Source: DATFBY01 sp035253585 (lineage in GTDB: Bacteria; Gemmatimonadota; Gemmatimonadetes; Gemmatimonadales; Gemmatimonadaceae). Taken from it: a stretch of 22,253 nt of DNA. The notes below the pieces were generated by a model. That model did no database searches. It had not been told where the DNA came from and saw only the letters and a list, made by a program, of their open reading frames with translations. Made by a program: the position numbers and the translations under genes. Location: positions 1 to 22,253 of the forward strand of contig DATFBY010000031.1 in NCBI GenBank assembly GCA_035253585.1, in the 5' to 3' direction. Positions 1 through 6,219 of the stretch are shown one piece after another. Every line of letters begins with the position of its first letter. The stretch's first letter is position 1.

Positions 1-184
1 CAGGCTTCTCCTGACGCGCGCGCTTCTCGCGCTCCCAGCGCGCGCGCAGCCGCGCCACCTGCTCATCGGTGAGCTGGCTCAGGTGGCTGCGCACGGGAAC
101 GTCCATCGAGCGCAGCATGGTCATCAGCTCATCGCTCGAAATTCCGAATTCACCTGCGAGGTCGTGCACGCGAAGCTTGATCAA
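1..184 (-). CDS. infB: Translation initiation factor IF-2, N-terminal fragment (runs off left edge)
   Basis: IF-2 is the GTPase that brings initiator fMet-tRNA to the 30S subunit and promotes subunit joining. Only about 61 codons are visible. They begin with the IF2_N-type fold: IKLRVHDLAGEFGIS, then a helix with the motif MLRSMDVPVRSHLS. The G domain lies outside the window. I place the start at a TTG codon (184-182). It follows a strong Shine-Dalgarno AGGAGGAG (186-193 region) at about 5 nt, and the family typically starts with a short MxKxRVxxLA segment. It is the last visible gene of rimP-nusA-ylxQ-infB, a conserved order, and lies about 10 nt after the ylxQ stop. Identity is supported by both sequence and context; the TTG start is an inference. 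Confidence 0.9.
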   Translation of the reverse strand, partial: MIKLRVHDLAGEFGISSDELMTMLRSMDVPVRSHLSQLTDEQVARLRARWEREKRARQEKP

Positions 185-193
185 ACACTCCTC

Positions 194-508
194 CTATAGA
201 TCCGCGAGTCCGAGGATGCCCTTCGCGAGCTCGCGGTCGACGACGCCGACGACGGTCGTCGTCTCACGTCCGACCGCGGCGCCCAACGCCGTGGCCGATG
301 GTCCCTCTACGATCGGAATCCGCTTCGCCATCAACAGCGGAACCACCTTCTTTCGTCCATGCTCCGAGGCGTCGGGCGCCAGCAGAGCTAGAACCACCTT
401 TCCACGTCGAACCGCTTCTCTTACCTGATCGACCCCGATCACCACCAGCCGTCCTCGTGCGCCGAGTCCGAGCAATCCGAGCAGCTTGCGCTCATCGCGC
501 ACCGGCAC
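194..508 (-). CDS. ylxQ: L7Ae/L30e-family RNA-binding protein, YlxQ-like
   Basis: This 104-residue protein has the L7Ae/L30e/S12e/Gadd45 fold composition: an N-terminal helix (KLLGLLGLGARGRL), a Lys/Arg-rich stretch (REAVRRGKVVLALLAPDAS) and a following GKKVVPLL-like helix, then IPIVEGPSATALGAAVGR. Members bind kink-turn RNA. The Bacillus relative YlxQ sits in the nusA-infB operon and is thought to associate with the ribosome. The start is a GTG at 508, about 8 nt after GAGGAGA, 16 nt downstream of the nusA stop. In Firmicutes a YlxR gene normally lies between nusA and ylxQ, but there is no room for one here. The exact RNA target cannot be told from sequence. Confidence 0.85.
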   Translation of the reverse strand: MPVRDERKLLGLLGLGARGRLVVIGVDQVREAVRRGKVVLALLAPDASEHGRKKVVPLLMAKRIPIVEGPSATALGAAVGRETTTVVGVVDRELAKGILGLADL

Positions 509-524
509 CTGGATCGTCTCCTCG

Positions 525-1874
525 TCAGGCAGCCGGTGTTGCGCTGGCTCCGCCCCCTTCCGCCGGCGGCTCTCCCTCTTCCGTCGTGAGCTCGTTGATC
601 ATGGCCATGATGCGATCGGCCTCTTCGGGAGCGATCCCCGGCAGGCGCAGGAAATCTTCGCGCTCCAGATCGACGATGTCGTTGAGCGTGCGATATCCGG
701 CTTCCTCTAACACGGCCACCGTCGCCGGACCTAGCCCCTCGATCGCCGAGAGCCGGACGTCCATCGACTCGTCAGGCATCGTCTCTTCCGGTAGCGGCGC
801 GAAGAGCGGCGCCTCGCCACCGCGCTCGAGCCACTCACGGCTCGAGTAGAGATCGATCTTCCACCCGGTGAGCTCCGATGCGAGGCGTACGTTCTGTCCA
901 TTACGGCCGATGGCCAGCGAGAGCTGGTCTTCGTCCACCACGGCCTGAATCGTCTTGTTGACCGGATCGCTGAACACGCGCGCCACGCGCGCCGGCGCGA
1001 GCGCCAGCTTGGCGAAGCGCTCGGGATCCGACGACCACGGCACGATGTCGATGCGCTCGCCGCCCAGCTCGTTCACCACGGCTTGCACGCGCGAGCCCTT
1101 CAGGCCGACGCAGGCGCCGACCGGATCGATCGAGTCGTCGCGGGAGAACACCGCGATCTTGGTTCGGCTCCCTACTTCACGGGCTACGGCGCGAATCTCG
1201 ACGATGCCCTGCTGAATCTCCGGAACCTCGAGCTTGAAGAGCGCTTTGACGAACAGACCGTCGGCGCGGCTCAGGATGAGACGCGGGCCTTTGGGCGTCT
1301 CTTCGACGCGCTTCAGCACGGCGCGGATCGGCTCGCCCTGATGGAAATGCTCGCGGTGGTTCTGCTCGCGGTAGGGGATGATCGCCTCCGCTTCGCGGAA
1401 CTTGTTGAGCATGATCACGAGCTTGCCGCGCTCGATCTGCTGAATCTCACCGGACAGCAGATCGCCGACCCGACCCGAGAATTCGTCGCGGATGCGTGAG
1501 CGCTCGCGCTCGCGGACACGCTGGATGATGCGCTGCTTGGCGGCCTGCGCGGCGGTGCGACCAAACTCCTCGAAGGGGACATCCTCTTCCATGACGTCGC
1601 CTGCCTCGTAGCTCTCGTCATAGAAGCGCGCATCCTCGACGGAGATCTCGCGGCTCGCATCGGTCACTTCCTCGACGACGGTGCGGAGGCGGACGATGCG
1701 GATGGCGCCCTTACCCTCGTCGATCTCGACGTCGGCCTGGACGTTGGGACCGTACTTTTTGGCGAGCGCGGCGAAGATGCCGTCGGTCAACAGACCCTGG
1801 AGCTCCGCGCGATCGAGCTGCTTGGTGTTCGTGATCTCGCGAATGGCGTTCAGAATGTCGCCGGAACTGACCAT
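525..1874 (-). CDS. nusA: Transcription termination/antitermination factor NusA
   Basis: NusA binds RNA polymerase and nascent RNA and modulates pausing, intrinsic termination and antitermination. The 449-residue protein shows the family order: an RNAP-binding N-terminal domain (about 1-128, with the typical acidic EEDVPFEEFGR segment followed by a helix rich in Gln and Arg), an S1 domain (about 132-198, GDLLSGEIQQIERG), and two KH domains (DPVGACVGLKGSRVQ and later SLAIGRNGQNVRLASELTGW). A C-terminal helix-hairpin-helix-like domain follows (IEGLGPATVAVLEEAGY, then LPGIAPEEADRI). A Gly/Ala/Glu-rich tail ends the protein. ATG at 1874 is preceded by AAGGGAG at a good distance, and the gene begins 15 nt after rimP. 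It is a full-length, ordinary member. Confidence 0.97.
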   Translation of the reverse strand: MVSSGDILNAIREITNTKQLDRAELQGLLTDGIFAALAKKYGPNVQADVEIDEGKGAIRIVRLRTVVEEVTDASREISVEDARFYDESYEAGDVMEEDVPFEEFGRTAAQAAKQRIIQRVRERERSRIRDEFSGRVGDLLSGEIQQIERGKLVIMLNKFREAEAIIPYREQNHREHFHQGEPIRAVLKRVEETPKGPRLILSRADGLFVKALFKLEVPEIQQGIVEIRAVAREVGSRTKIAVFSRDDSIDPVGACVGLKGSRVQAVVNELGGERIDIVPWSSDPERFAKLALAPARVARVFSDPVNKTIQAVVDEDQLSLAIGRNGQNVRLASELTGWKIDLYSSREWLERGGEAPLFAPLPEETMPDESMDVRLSAIEGLGPATVAVLEEAGYRTLNDIVDLEREDFLRLPGIAPEEADRIMAMINELTTEEGEPPAEGGGASATPAA

Positions 1875-1889
1875 CGAGAACTCCCTTCC

Positions 1890-2348
1890 TTACCAGTGAA
1901 AAGCCAGCCGCGCTTCGCGGACGGCGGCTAGCGAAATCCGTTTTTCTTCTCCGCGCGGCGTGCGGACGAGGACCATTTCCGTACCGCCTTCGCCCTCGAC
2001 GCCCAGTATCTCGACCTCCTCGCGTCCACCGAGCGCGTCGCTCAGCACCTTTGCGCGCTGACCGACGAAGCGCCTCCACTCGGCCGGCGTCCGCAGCGGC
2101 CGCTCGACACCGGGTGAGGAGACCTCCAGCACATATCTCTCGCCGACCAACGCACCTTCATCCAGCTTTGCTTCTAGCGCGCGCGAAGCGACAGCGCAGT
2201 CGTCGACGGTGACGGCGCTGCCATCTCTCCGATCGATTCGAACATCGAGCACCGGTCGCGTGCGGGACCCGCCGACTCGCATCTCGACCAGGTCGAGACC
2301 GATCGCATCAAGTTCCGATTTGACAACAGCTTCCAGCGTCGCGTTCAC
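1890..2348 (-). CDS. rimP: Ribosome maturation factor RimP
   Basis: RimP assists 30S subunit assembly. The N-terminal domain shows LDAIGLDLVEMRVGG, then LDVRIDRRDGSAVTVDDC, and ASRALEAKLDEGALVGERYVLEVSSPGVERPL, which is the family signature. A C-terminal SH3-like domain with the GxREEVEILGVEG region follows. The reading frame is open back to a TTG at 2402 (170 aa) and contains an ATG at 2387. However, a terminator-like hairpin plus T-tract occupies 2367-2397, and the codons before 2348 encode nothing RimP-like. I therefore prefer the GTG at 2348, giving 152 aa, close to the usual family length of about 150. The nearest Shine-Dalgarno-like GGGAG is 13 nt upstream, so the start is uncertain. 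The end is firm (TAA at 1890-1892). Confidence 0.9.
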   Translation of the reverse strand: MNATLEAVVKSELDAIGLDLVEMRVGGSRTRPVLDVRIDRRDGSAVTVDDCAVASRALEAKLDEGALVGERYVLEVSSPGVERPLRTPAEWRRFVGQRAKVLSDALGGREEVEILGVEGEGGTEMVLVRTPRGEEKRISLAAVREARLAFHW

Positions 2349-2366
2349 GTCGTTCGTCAGGCTCCC

Positions 2367-2397
2367 AAAAACAAAAATGTGGGGCATCGACCCCACA
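2367..2397 (-). terminator. Terminator-like hairpin with T-tract in the rimP leader
   Basis: On the minus strand a perfect 7-bp stem, TGTGGGG/CCCCACA (2397-2391 with 2384-2378), closes a 6-nt loop. It is followed directly by TTTTTGTTTTT (2377-2367). This is the form of a Rho-independent terminator. It lies downstream of the rimP promoter and upstream of, or overlapping, the rimP start, so it could both end murA-pgeF transcription and attenuate rimP-nusA-infB. The stem is modest (four G:C plus three weaker or mixed pairs), so its strength is uncertain. Confidence 0.65.
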
Positions 2398-2441
2398 TTC
2401 AATGCCAGCGCGCCAGGGCGCTGGCCACCGATATTGAATGT
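2395..2441. repeat. 9-bp inverted repeat spanning the rimP -10 region
   Basis: ACATTCAAT (2395-2403) and ATTGAATGT (2433-2441) are perfect inverse complements, 29 nt apart, flanking the 8-bp inner stem. The right arm overlaps the proposed -10 box (2437-2442). The left arm shares three bases (2395-2397) with the terminator-like stem. It could be a protein-binding dyad or a long stem in read-through RNA. Confidence 0.6.
2404..2425 (-). repeat. Perfect 8-bp inverted repeat in the rimP leader
   Basis: GCCAGCGC (2404-2411) and GCGCTGGC (2418-2425) are exact inverse complements around a 6-nt loop. They fall at the very 5' end of the RNA expected from the rimP promoter, just before the terminator-like hairpin. 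They could be a 5' stabilising stem or part of an attenuator. Confidence 0.7.
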
Positions 2442-2465
2442 AGACTAGGGGTTAGGGAGAGTCAA
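2437..2465 (-). promoter_or_regulatory. Sigma-70-type promoter for rimP-nusA-ylxQ-infB
   Basis: On the minus strand TTGACT (2465-2460) and TACATT (2442-2437) are separated by exactly 17 nt. They match the consensus at 5/6 and 4/6 positions. The -35 box lies in the last codons of pgeF and transcription would start near 2430. Position directly ahead of rimP supports the call; it is not experimentally shown. Confidence 0.6.
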
Positions 2466-3195
2466 GGACGCCGGGGACGAGTCGCCGCGGCACGACGAGC
2501 ACGCCGAGCTGTCGTCCCTCATCCCCTGCGCGGTGCGAGAAAAATCGGTCGTTGTTGCAGCGAGTGCACCACTGACTCACGCTCACGTGCGCAACGCCGC
2601 GGCTTCGGGCGCGATCGGCCAAGAGAGCCCGGATGTCGACGGTGCTCGGCGCTCCCACTCGCCGGCCGGTGAGACGCTGGTAGACGTCAGGGCTCACCTC
2701 GTAGCAGTCGCCGCAGATGGCCGGACCGAGGTGCAGGCGCAGCTCACTCGGGGAGAGTCCGACCCGCGTCAATCGGTCGAGCGCGCGGTCGAGGATGCCG
2801 GCGGCGGTGCCACGCCATCCAGCGTGTAGCAGCGCCGCTGTTCCTGACGGGTGCGCAATGAAGACCGGAACACAGTCGGCCACCGACACGGCCATCGCGA
2901 TGCCCGTCGTACGTGCGATGTGACCGTCGGCCGAGTCTCCGCGCAGCCATCCCTCCCAGCCGCTTGTGTGCTCGAGGATGCGGTCGCCGTGTACCTGTGA
3001 GGCAGTTGCCAGACGACTCACCTCTTGAAACGATCCGCGCAGCGCGGTCCACCGGGCCATCACTTCCGACACCGGCTCACGACTGGCGACTGAGAAGCTC
3101 CCCGCCGCGCGCGTCGTGGTAAACGCGGTGATTCCGAAGTCGGTGAAATCGCCGATCGGTTCGGCGGGGACGATCCGCGTGCCGGATAGACTCAC
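2452..3195 (-). CDS. pgeF: PgeF/YfiH-family polyphenol oxidase (purine nucleoside phosphorylase-like, laccase domain)
   Basis: Family members are Cys/His enzymes that act on purine nucleosides (adenosine phosphorolysis/deamination). In cell-wall contexts they have been linked to peptidoglycan precursor editing. The 247-residue reading shows the conserved metal/active-site set: His69 in ASQVHGD, Cys108 in VADCVP and His125 in LLHAGWRG, followed by the conserved GPAICGDCYEV. The later segment WCTRCNNDRFFSHRAGDEGRQ is also typical. The frame stays open far into murA, but that part is shadow. I choose the GTG at 3195, 11 nt after the murA stop and giving the usual family length. No clear Shine-Dalgarno lies close by, so translational coupling to murA is likely. 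Neighbouring murA fits a wall-related editing role. Confidence 0.88.
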   Translation of the reverse strand: MSLSGTRIVPAEPIGDFTDFGITAFTTTRAAGSFSVASREPVSEVMARWTALRGSFQEVSRLATASQVHGDRILEHTSGWEGWLRGDSADGHIARTTGIAMAVSVADCVPVFIAHPSGTAALLHAGWRGTAAGILDRALDRLTRVGLSPSELRLHLGPAICGDCYEVSPDVYQRLTGRRVGAPSTVDIRALLADRARSRGVAHVSVSQWCTRCNNDRFFSHRAGDEGRQLGVLVVPRRLVPGVLDSP

Positions 3196-3206
3196 GTGCG
3201 CACCGG

Positions 3207-4502
3207 CTAGACGCGACGCTCCTCGACGCGCTCGATGCGAGCGCCGAGCGCGCGCAACCGCTCGTCGATGCGCTCGTAGCCGCGCTCGATCTGCCCCACG
3301 TTGTTGATCGTGCTGGTGCCCGACGCGCAGAGCGCGGCAAGTAACATCGCCATCCCGGCGCGGATGTCCGGCGACTCGAGCGTCGCTCCACGCAGCGGTG
3401 ACGGACCGGCGACCAGCGCGCGATGCGGATCGCACAGCACGATGCGAGCGCCCATCCCGATGAGCTTGTCGACGAAGAACATTCGCGACTCGAACATCTT
3501 CTCGTGCATCAGGATGAGCCCGGTGCATTGCGTCGCGGTGACGATGGCGATCGACATCAAGTCCGCCGGGAACGCCGGCCACGGTTGATCCTCGAGCTTC
3601 GGTACGTGACCGCCGAGGTCACTGCGGATCTCACGCGGCTGATCGGCGGCGACGAGCAAGTCGGGCCCTTCCTCCTCGCAGATGATGCCGAGCCGCTCGA
3701 AGCCGAGCCGCGTCGAGCGCAGATGCTCGACGCCGGCGTGCTCGATTCGTACGGCCGAGTTGGTGACGGCCGCCAAGCCGATGAAGGATCCGACTTCGAT
3801 GTGGTCGGGGCCGATCCGGTGCGTCGCCGACCCGAAGTTGCGCGTACCGTGAATCGTTAGGCAATTCGTTCCGATCCCATCGATCTCGACACCCAGCGCG
3901 GCAAGGAAGCGGGCCAGGTCCTGCACGTGTGGCTCGCTGGCCGCGTTCCGAAGGACGGTGGTGCCTTCCGCGGCCGCCGCGGCCATCAGCGCATTCTCGG
4001 TAGCGGTGACGCTCGGCTCATCGAGAAAGACATCCGCGCCGCGCAGCTGTTTCGCCGTCAGGCGAAAAGCGCGGTCGATGCTGGAGGTTGCTCCGAGCTG
4101 CTCGAGCGCGAGGAAGTGCGTGTCGACACGACGCCGCCCAATGACGTCGCCGCCTGGCGGCGGCAGCGTCACTTCCCCACAGCGCGCGAGGAGAGGACCC
4201 GCGAGCAGGATGGATGCGCGGATTCGTGCACACAGCTGCGGATCGAGCGTGGTGGCCCGAACCTCTTTGGCGTGAATGGCGAGTGTGTTTCGCGCCGTCC
4301 ACTCGGCGCTCGCTCCGATCGTGCGAACGAGCTCCACCAACGTCTCGACATCGCGGATGTGCGGAACGTTCTCCAGCGTGATCGGCTTATCGGAGAGGAG
4401 CGCCGCGGCGATGATCGGCAGCGCGGCGTTCTTGTTTCCCGACGGTCGAATGGAGCCCGAGAGTCGGTTCCCGCCTTCGACGATGAATTGCAGCGCTGGC
4501 AT
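3207..4502 (-). CDS. murA: UDP-N-acetylglucosamine 1-carboxyvinyltransferase MurA, Cys-to-Asp active site
   Basis: MurA transfers enolpyruvate from PEP to UDP-GlcNAc, the first committed step of peptidoglycan synthesis in the cytosol. The 431-residue protein has the substrate Lys24 in SGNKNAALP, the catalytic Asp in FPADLMS, and the C-terminal RGYERIDERLRALGARIE with its conserved Arg. The loop that usually reads PGGCxIGxRPVD reads PPGGDVIGRRRVD. The position of the fosfomycin-target Cys (E. coli Cys115) is Asp119, codon GAC at 4148-4146. The same natural substitution in Mycobacterium, Chlamydia and Borrelia gives an active, fosfomycin-insensitive enzyme. Start is ATG at 4502, where homology to MurA begins; no good Shine-Dalgarno is seen. 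It heads a minus-strand unit with pgeF. Confidence 0.96.
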   Translation of the reverse strand: MPALQFIVEGGNRLSGSIRPSGNKNAALPIIAAALLSDKPITLENVPHIRDVETLVELVRTIGASAEWTARNTLAIHAKEVRATTLDPQLCARIRASILLAGPLLARCGEVTLPPPGGDVIGRRRVDTHFLALEQLGATSSIDRAFRLTAKQLRGADVFLDEPSVTATENALMAAAAAEGTTVLRNAASEPHVQDLARFLAALGVEIDGIGTNCLTIHGTRNFGSATHRIGPDHIEVGSFIGLAAVTNSAVRIEHAGVEHLRSTRLGFERLGIICEEEGPDLLVAADQPREIRSDLGGHVPKLEDQPWPAFPADLMSIAIVTATQCTGLILMHEKMFESRMFFVDKLIGMGARIVLCDPHRALVAGPSPLRGATLESPDIRAGMAMLLAALCASGTSTINNVGQIERGYERIDERLRALGARIERVEERRV

Positions 4503-4529
4503 TGAGAGTCGGTGAGAGAAGCGACGCGA

Positions 4530-4558
4530 AGGATGGCCCGACGAGACGAGTGAATCAA
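4530..4558 (-). promoter_or_regulatory. Weak candidate promoter for murA
   Basis: On the minus strand TTGATT (4558-4553) and CATCCT (4535-4530) lie 17 nt apart, about 28 nt ahead of the murA ATG. The -10 matches only 3/6, so this is a tentative call based mainly on spacing and position. Confidence 0.3.
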
Positions 4559-4595
4559 GCGCCGCGCAACGCGTGCAGCGTCGTCGTGCACGCGC

Positions 4596-4624
4596 TTGAC
4601 ACCCCATCGTGCGCCCGGTAGCCT
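4596..4624 (+). promoter_or_regulatory. Promoter of the PII-like gene, apparently giving a leaderless mRNA
   Basis: TTGACA (4596-4601, perfect consensus) is followed after 17 nt by TAGCCT (4619-4624, 3/6). The ATG of the next gene begins at 4631, six bases after the -10 box, so the predicted start of transcription coincides with the start codon. No Shine-Dalgarno sequence is present. Confidence 0.55.
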
Positions 4625-4630
4625 CCCGGC

Positions 4631-5017
4631 ATGCAGCTACTCGTGGCCGTGATCAACCACGATGAGATGGTCGACGACGTCTTGGCTGGCTTCATCGAGC
4701 TGGGCATCACGGGCGCGACCGTGGTTCGTAGCGAAGGGATGGGACGCGTGCTGAGCCACGATGTGCCGATCTTCGCGGGCGTGCGGTCACTCAACGCGCG
4801 GTCGCGGCCCGCGAATCAGACGGTATTCAGCGTGGTCGATGACGAGAAGGTCGAGCAGGCGATCGCGCTCATTCAGGAGATTTGCGGCAGCCTCGATACG
4901 CCCGGCGCGGGCATCGTGTTCGCGGTGCCGATCACGCGAGTTGTCGGCCTAGCCGCCGAGCTGGAATCGGACACCACGCCGGAGGGCACGACGGCGCGCG
5001 AGCGGGAGATGTCCTGA
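4631..5017 (+). CDS. PII-like signalling-fold protein (non-canonical)
   Basis: The 128-residue product follows the PII (GlnB/GlnK) ferredoxin-like pattern. It has a first strand QLLVAVINHDEMVDDVL, then ELGITGATVVRSEGMGR, a variable loop, VVDDEKVEQAIALIQEICG, and the closing strand GAGIVFAVPITRVVGL. PII proteins bind ATP/ADP and 2-oxoglutarate and control partner proteins through the T-loop. Here the T-loop region (about 40-62) is short and lacks the YxGAEY-type uridylylation motif, so this is a PII-like family member with an unknown ligand. A hydrophilic tail (about 110-128) follows. It is the first gene of a plus-strand unit with two membrane/coiled-coil proteins and a secreted phospholipase-like protein, so a nitrogen role is not implied. 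Not recognised to a named subfamily. Confidence 0.75.
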   Translation: MQLLVAVINHDEMVDDVLAGFIELGITGATVVRSEGMGRVLSHDVPIFAGVRSLNARSRPANQTVFSVVDDEKVEQAIALIQEICGSLDTPGAGIVFAVPITRVVGLAAELESDTTPEGTTAREREMS

Positions 5018-5098
5018 TCTGGCCCTACCTTTGCACGTGAGGCGGCCGATGCCCATGCGGCCGGCGGCATGCCCCTCGCCAACGGGAGAACGTAGCGC

Positions 5099-5821
5099 AT
5101 GACGCTGTGGAGCGTGGAAGTCGGCGCTTGGTTCGCGCCCGTGTTGCAAGCTGTGCAACAGCTGCAGAGCGCGGGCGCGGATACGGTGCTCGTACGCCAA
5201 GTGGGCGAAGACCCGAGCGCGTTCCAGCGAGTGGCGAGCATAGCGAGCGGGCTGATGTCCATCGCGCTGCTCGTGCTCACGGTGTTTCTGGTTCCGGCTG
5301 CCTGGAACTTTCGGAAGAGCTACAAGAAAGTCAGTGACTTGCTGGACAAGGTGTATGCGGACATCAATCCCATCACCAAGCATCTGAGCGCCGTATCGGA
5401 CAACCTGGATTACATCACGACGTCGATTCGCGTCGACATCCAGACGGTGAATCAGACGGTCGCGGCAGCGAACGAGCGTGTGCATCGCGCGCTCGAAGTG
5501 TCGGAGCGACGGGTGAAGGAGCTGAACGCTCTGCTCGAAGTAGTGCAGGAGGAGGCGGAGAACACGTTCGTGTCGACGGCGGCAACACTGCGCGGCGTGC
5601 GCGAGGGAGCGCGCGTCTTCGGGATCGCACCGACCGTCGATGACGAGGTGCGCTACGCGATCCGCGAAGGAATCGACGAAGCATTGGACGATGAGCTGGA
5701 TGACGACCGACTCGACGAGGACTTAGACGATGGGAACGACAGCCAGGACGCGCACGAACGCTCCACGCCGGGGAGTGGGGGGCCGCGGATCAGACCGCGT
5801 AGCCCAAGAGGAGCCTCGTGA
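5099..5821 (+). CDS. Single-pass membrane coiled-coil protein, DUF948/YtxG-like
   Basis: The 240-residue protein has one hydrophobic membrane segment at about 46-68 (SIASGLMSIALLVLTVFLV). A long amphipathic, probably coiled-coil region follows (about 72-180, with VSDLLDKVYADINPITKHL and ERVHRALEVSERRVKELNAL). The tail is highly acidic (about 182-215, rich in Asp-Asp/Glu and Leu) and then Pro/Arg/Ser-rich. This matches the DUF948/YtxG layout; these are poorly understood membrane-associated general-stress proteins often paired with YtxH, as here. Start ATG at 5099 has GGGAGAA at 5084-5090, 8 nt away. The last 92 nt overlap the next gene in another frame, so its extreme C-terminus is under double coding constraint. 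Biochemical function unknown. Confidence 0.7.
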   Translation: MTLWSVEVGAWFAPVLQAVQQLQSAGADTVLVRQVGEDPSAFQRVASIASGLMSIALLVLTVFLVPAAWNFRKSYKKVSDLLDKVYADINPITKHLSAVSDNLDYITTSIRVDIQTVNQTVAAANERVHRALEVSERRVKELNALLEVVQEEAENTFVSTAATLRGVREGARVFGIAPTVDDEVRYAIREGIDEALDDELDDDRLDEDLDDGNDSQDAHERSTPGSGGPRIRPRSPRGAS

Positions 5822-6179
5822 CGAATACGATCTGCTGACCGCCGCACTGCTCGGTCTGCTGGTAGGCGCGGGTGTGACGCTGTTGCTGCGGCGTGGGCCG
5901 CGCGGCAGACGTCCGCTCGGCGATGTGGTTCGCATCGCCGGGACGGGTGCGGCCGCCGCCGGGCGATATGCCGGGCAATACGGCTCGCGTGGAGCGCGGT
6001 GGGCCGCCGATCGCGGCGGCGAGCTGTGGGACCGGGTGTCGCCCGAGCTCGAGTCGGCCGCCGAGCACGTCGGTGAGTACGTGGACGCGGCGCGCGAGGC
6101 GATCGACGACGTAGTACGCCGCGAGACGCGCGATCTCCGCAAGGCGATCCGTCGTCAGCGGAAGCGTCTCGGCGTCTAG
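5730..6179 (+). CDS. YtxH-like small membrane protein
   Basis: The 149-residue product has a hydrophilic Arg/Gly-rich N-terminus (1-33), one short membrane segment (about 35-53, LLTAALLGLLVGAGVTLLL) and an Ala/Gly/Arg-rich tail with amphipathic helix character (SPELESAAEHVGEYVDAAREA). This is the YtxH plan (Gly-rich membrane anchor plus charged helix). Start is ATG at 5730, which has GAGGA about 8 nt upstream and so lies well inside the previous gene. A GTG at 5775 is an alternative that would shorten the overlap to 47 nt. Pairing with a YtxG/DUF948-like protein mirrors the ytxGH arrangement of Bacillus. Function of the family is unknown beyond stress association. Confidence 0.65.
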   Translation: MGTTARTRTNAPRRGVGGRGSDRVAQEEPRDEYDLLTAALLGLLVGAGVTLLLRRGPRGRRPLGDVVRIAGTGAAAAGRYAGQYGSRGARWAADRGGELWDRVSPELESAAEHVGEYVDAAREAIDDVVRRETRDLRKAIRRQRKRLGV

Positions 6180-6219
6180 CATCCGCCGCACGTCGCACCG
6201 GCACGCTCGCACGTCTGAG

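Noticed and set aside
2349..2402. N-terminal extension of RimP from a TTG at 2402 or ATG at 2387.
   Set aside because: The extension encodes the terminator hairpin and T-tract and shows no family similarity. Kept as an alternative start only.
5018..5098. Repeated GGCCG/CATGC palindromic bits before the DUF948-like gene.
   Set aside because: Only 5-6 bp palindromes in GC-rich sequence, no T-tract and no promoter boxes with correct spacing; not enough to call a site.
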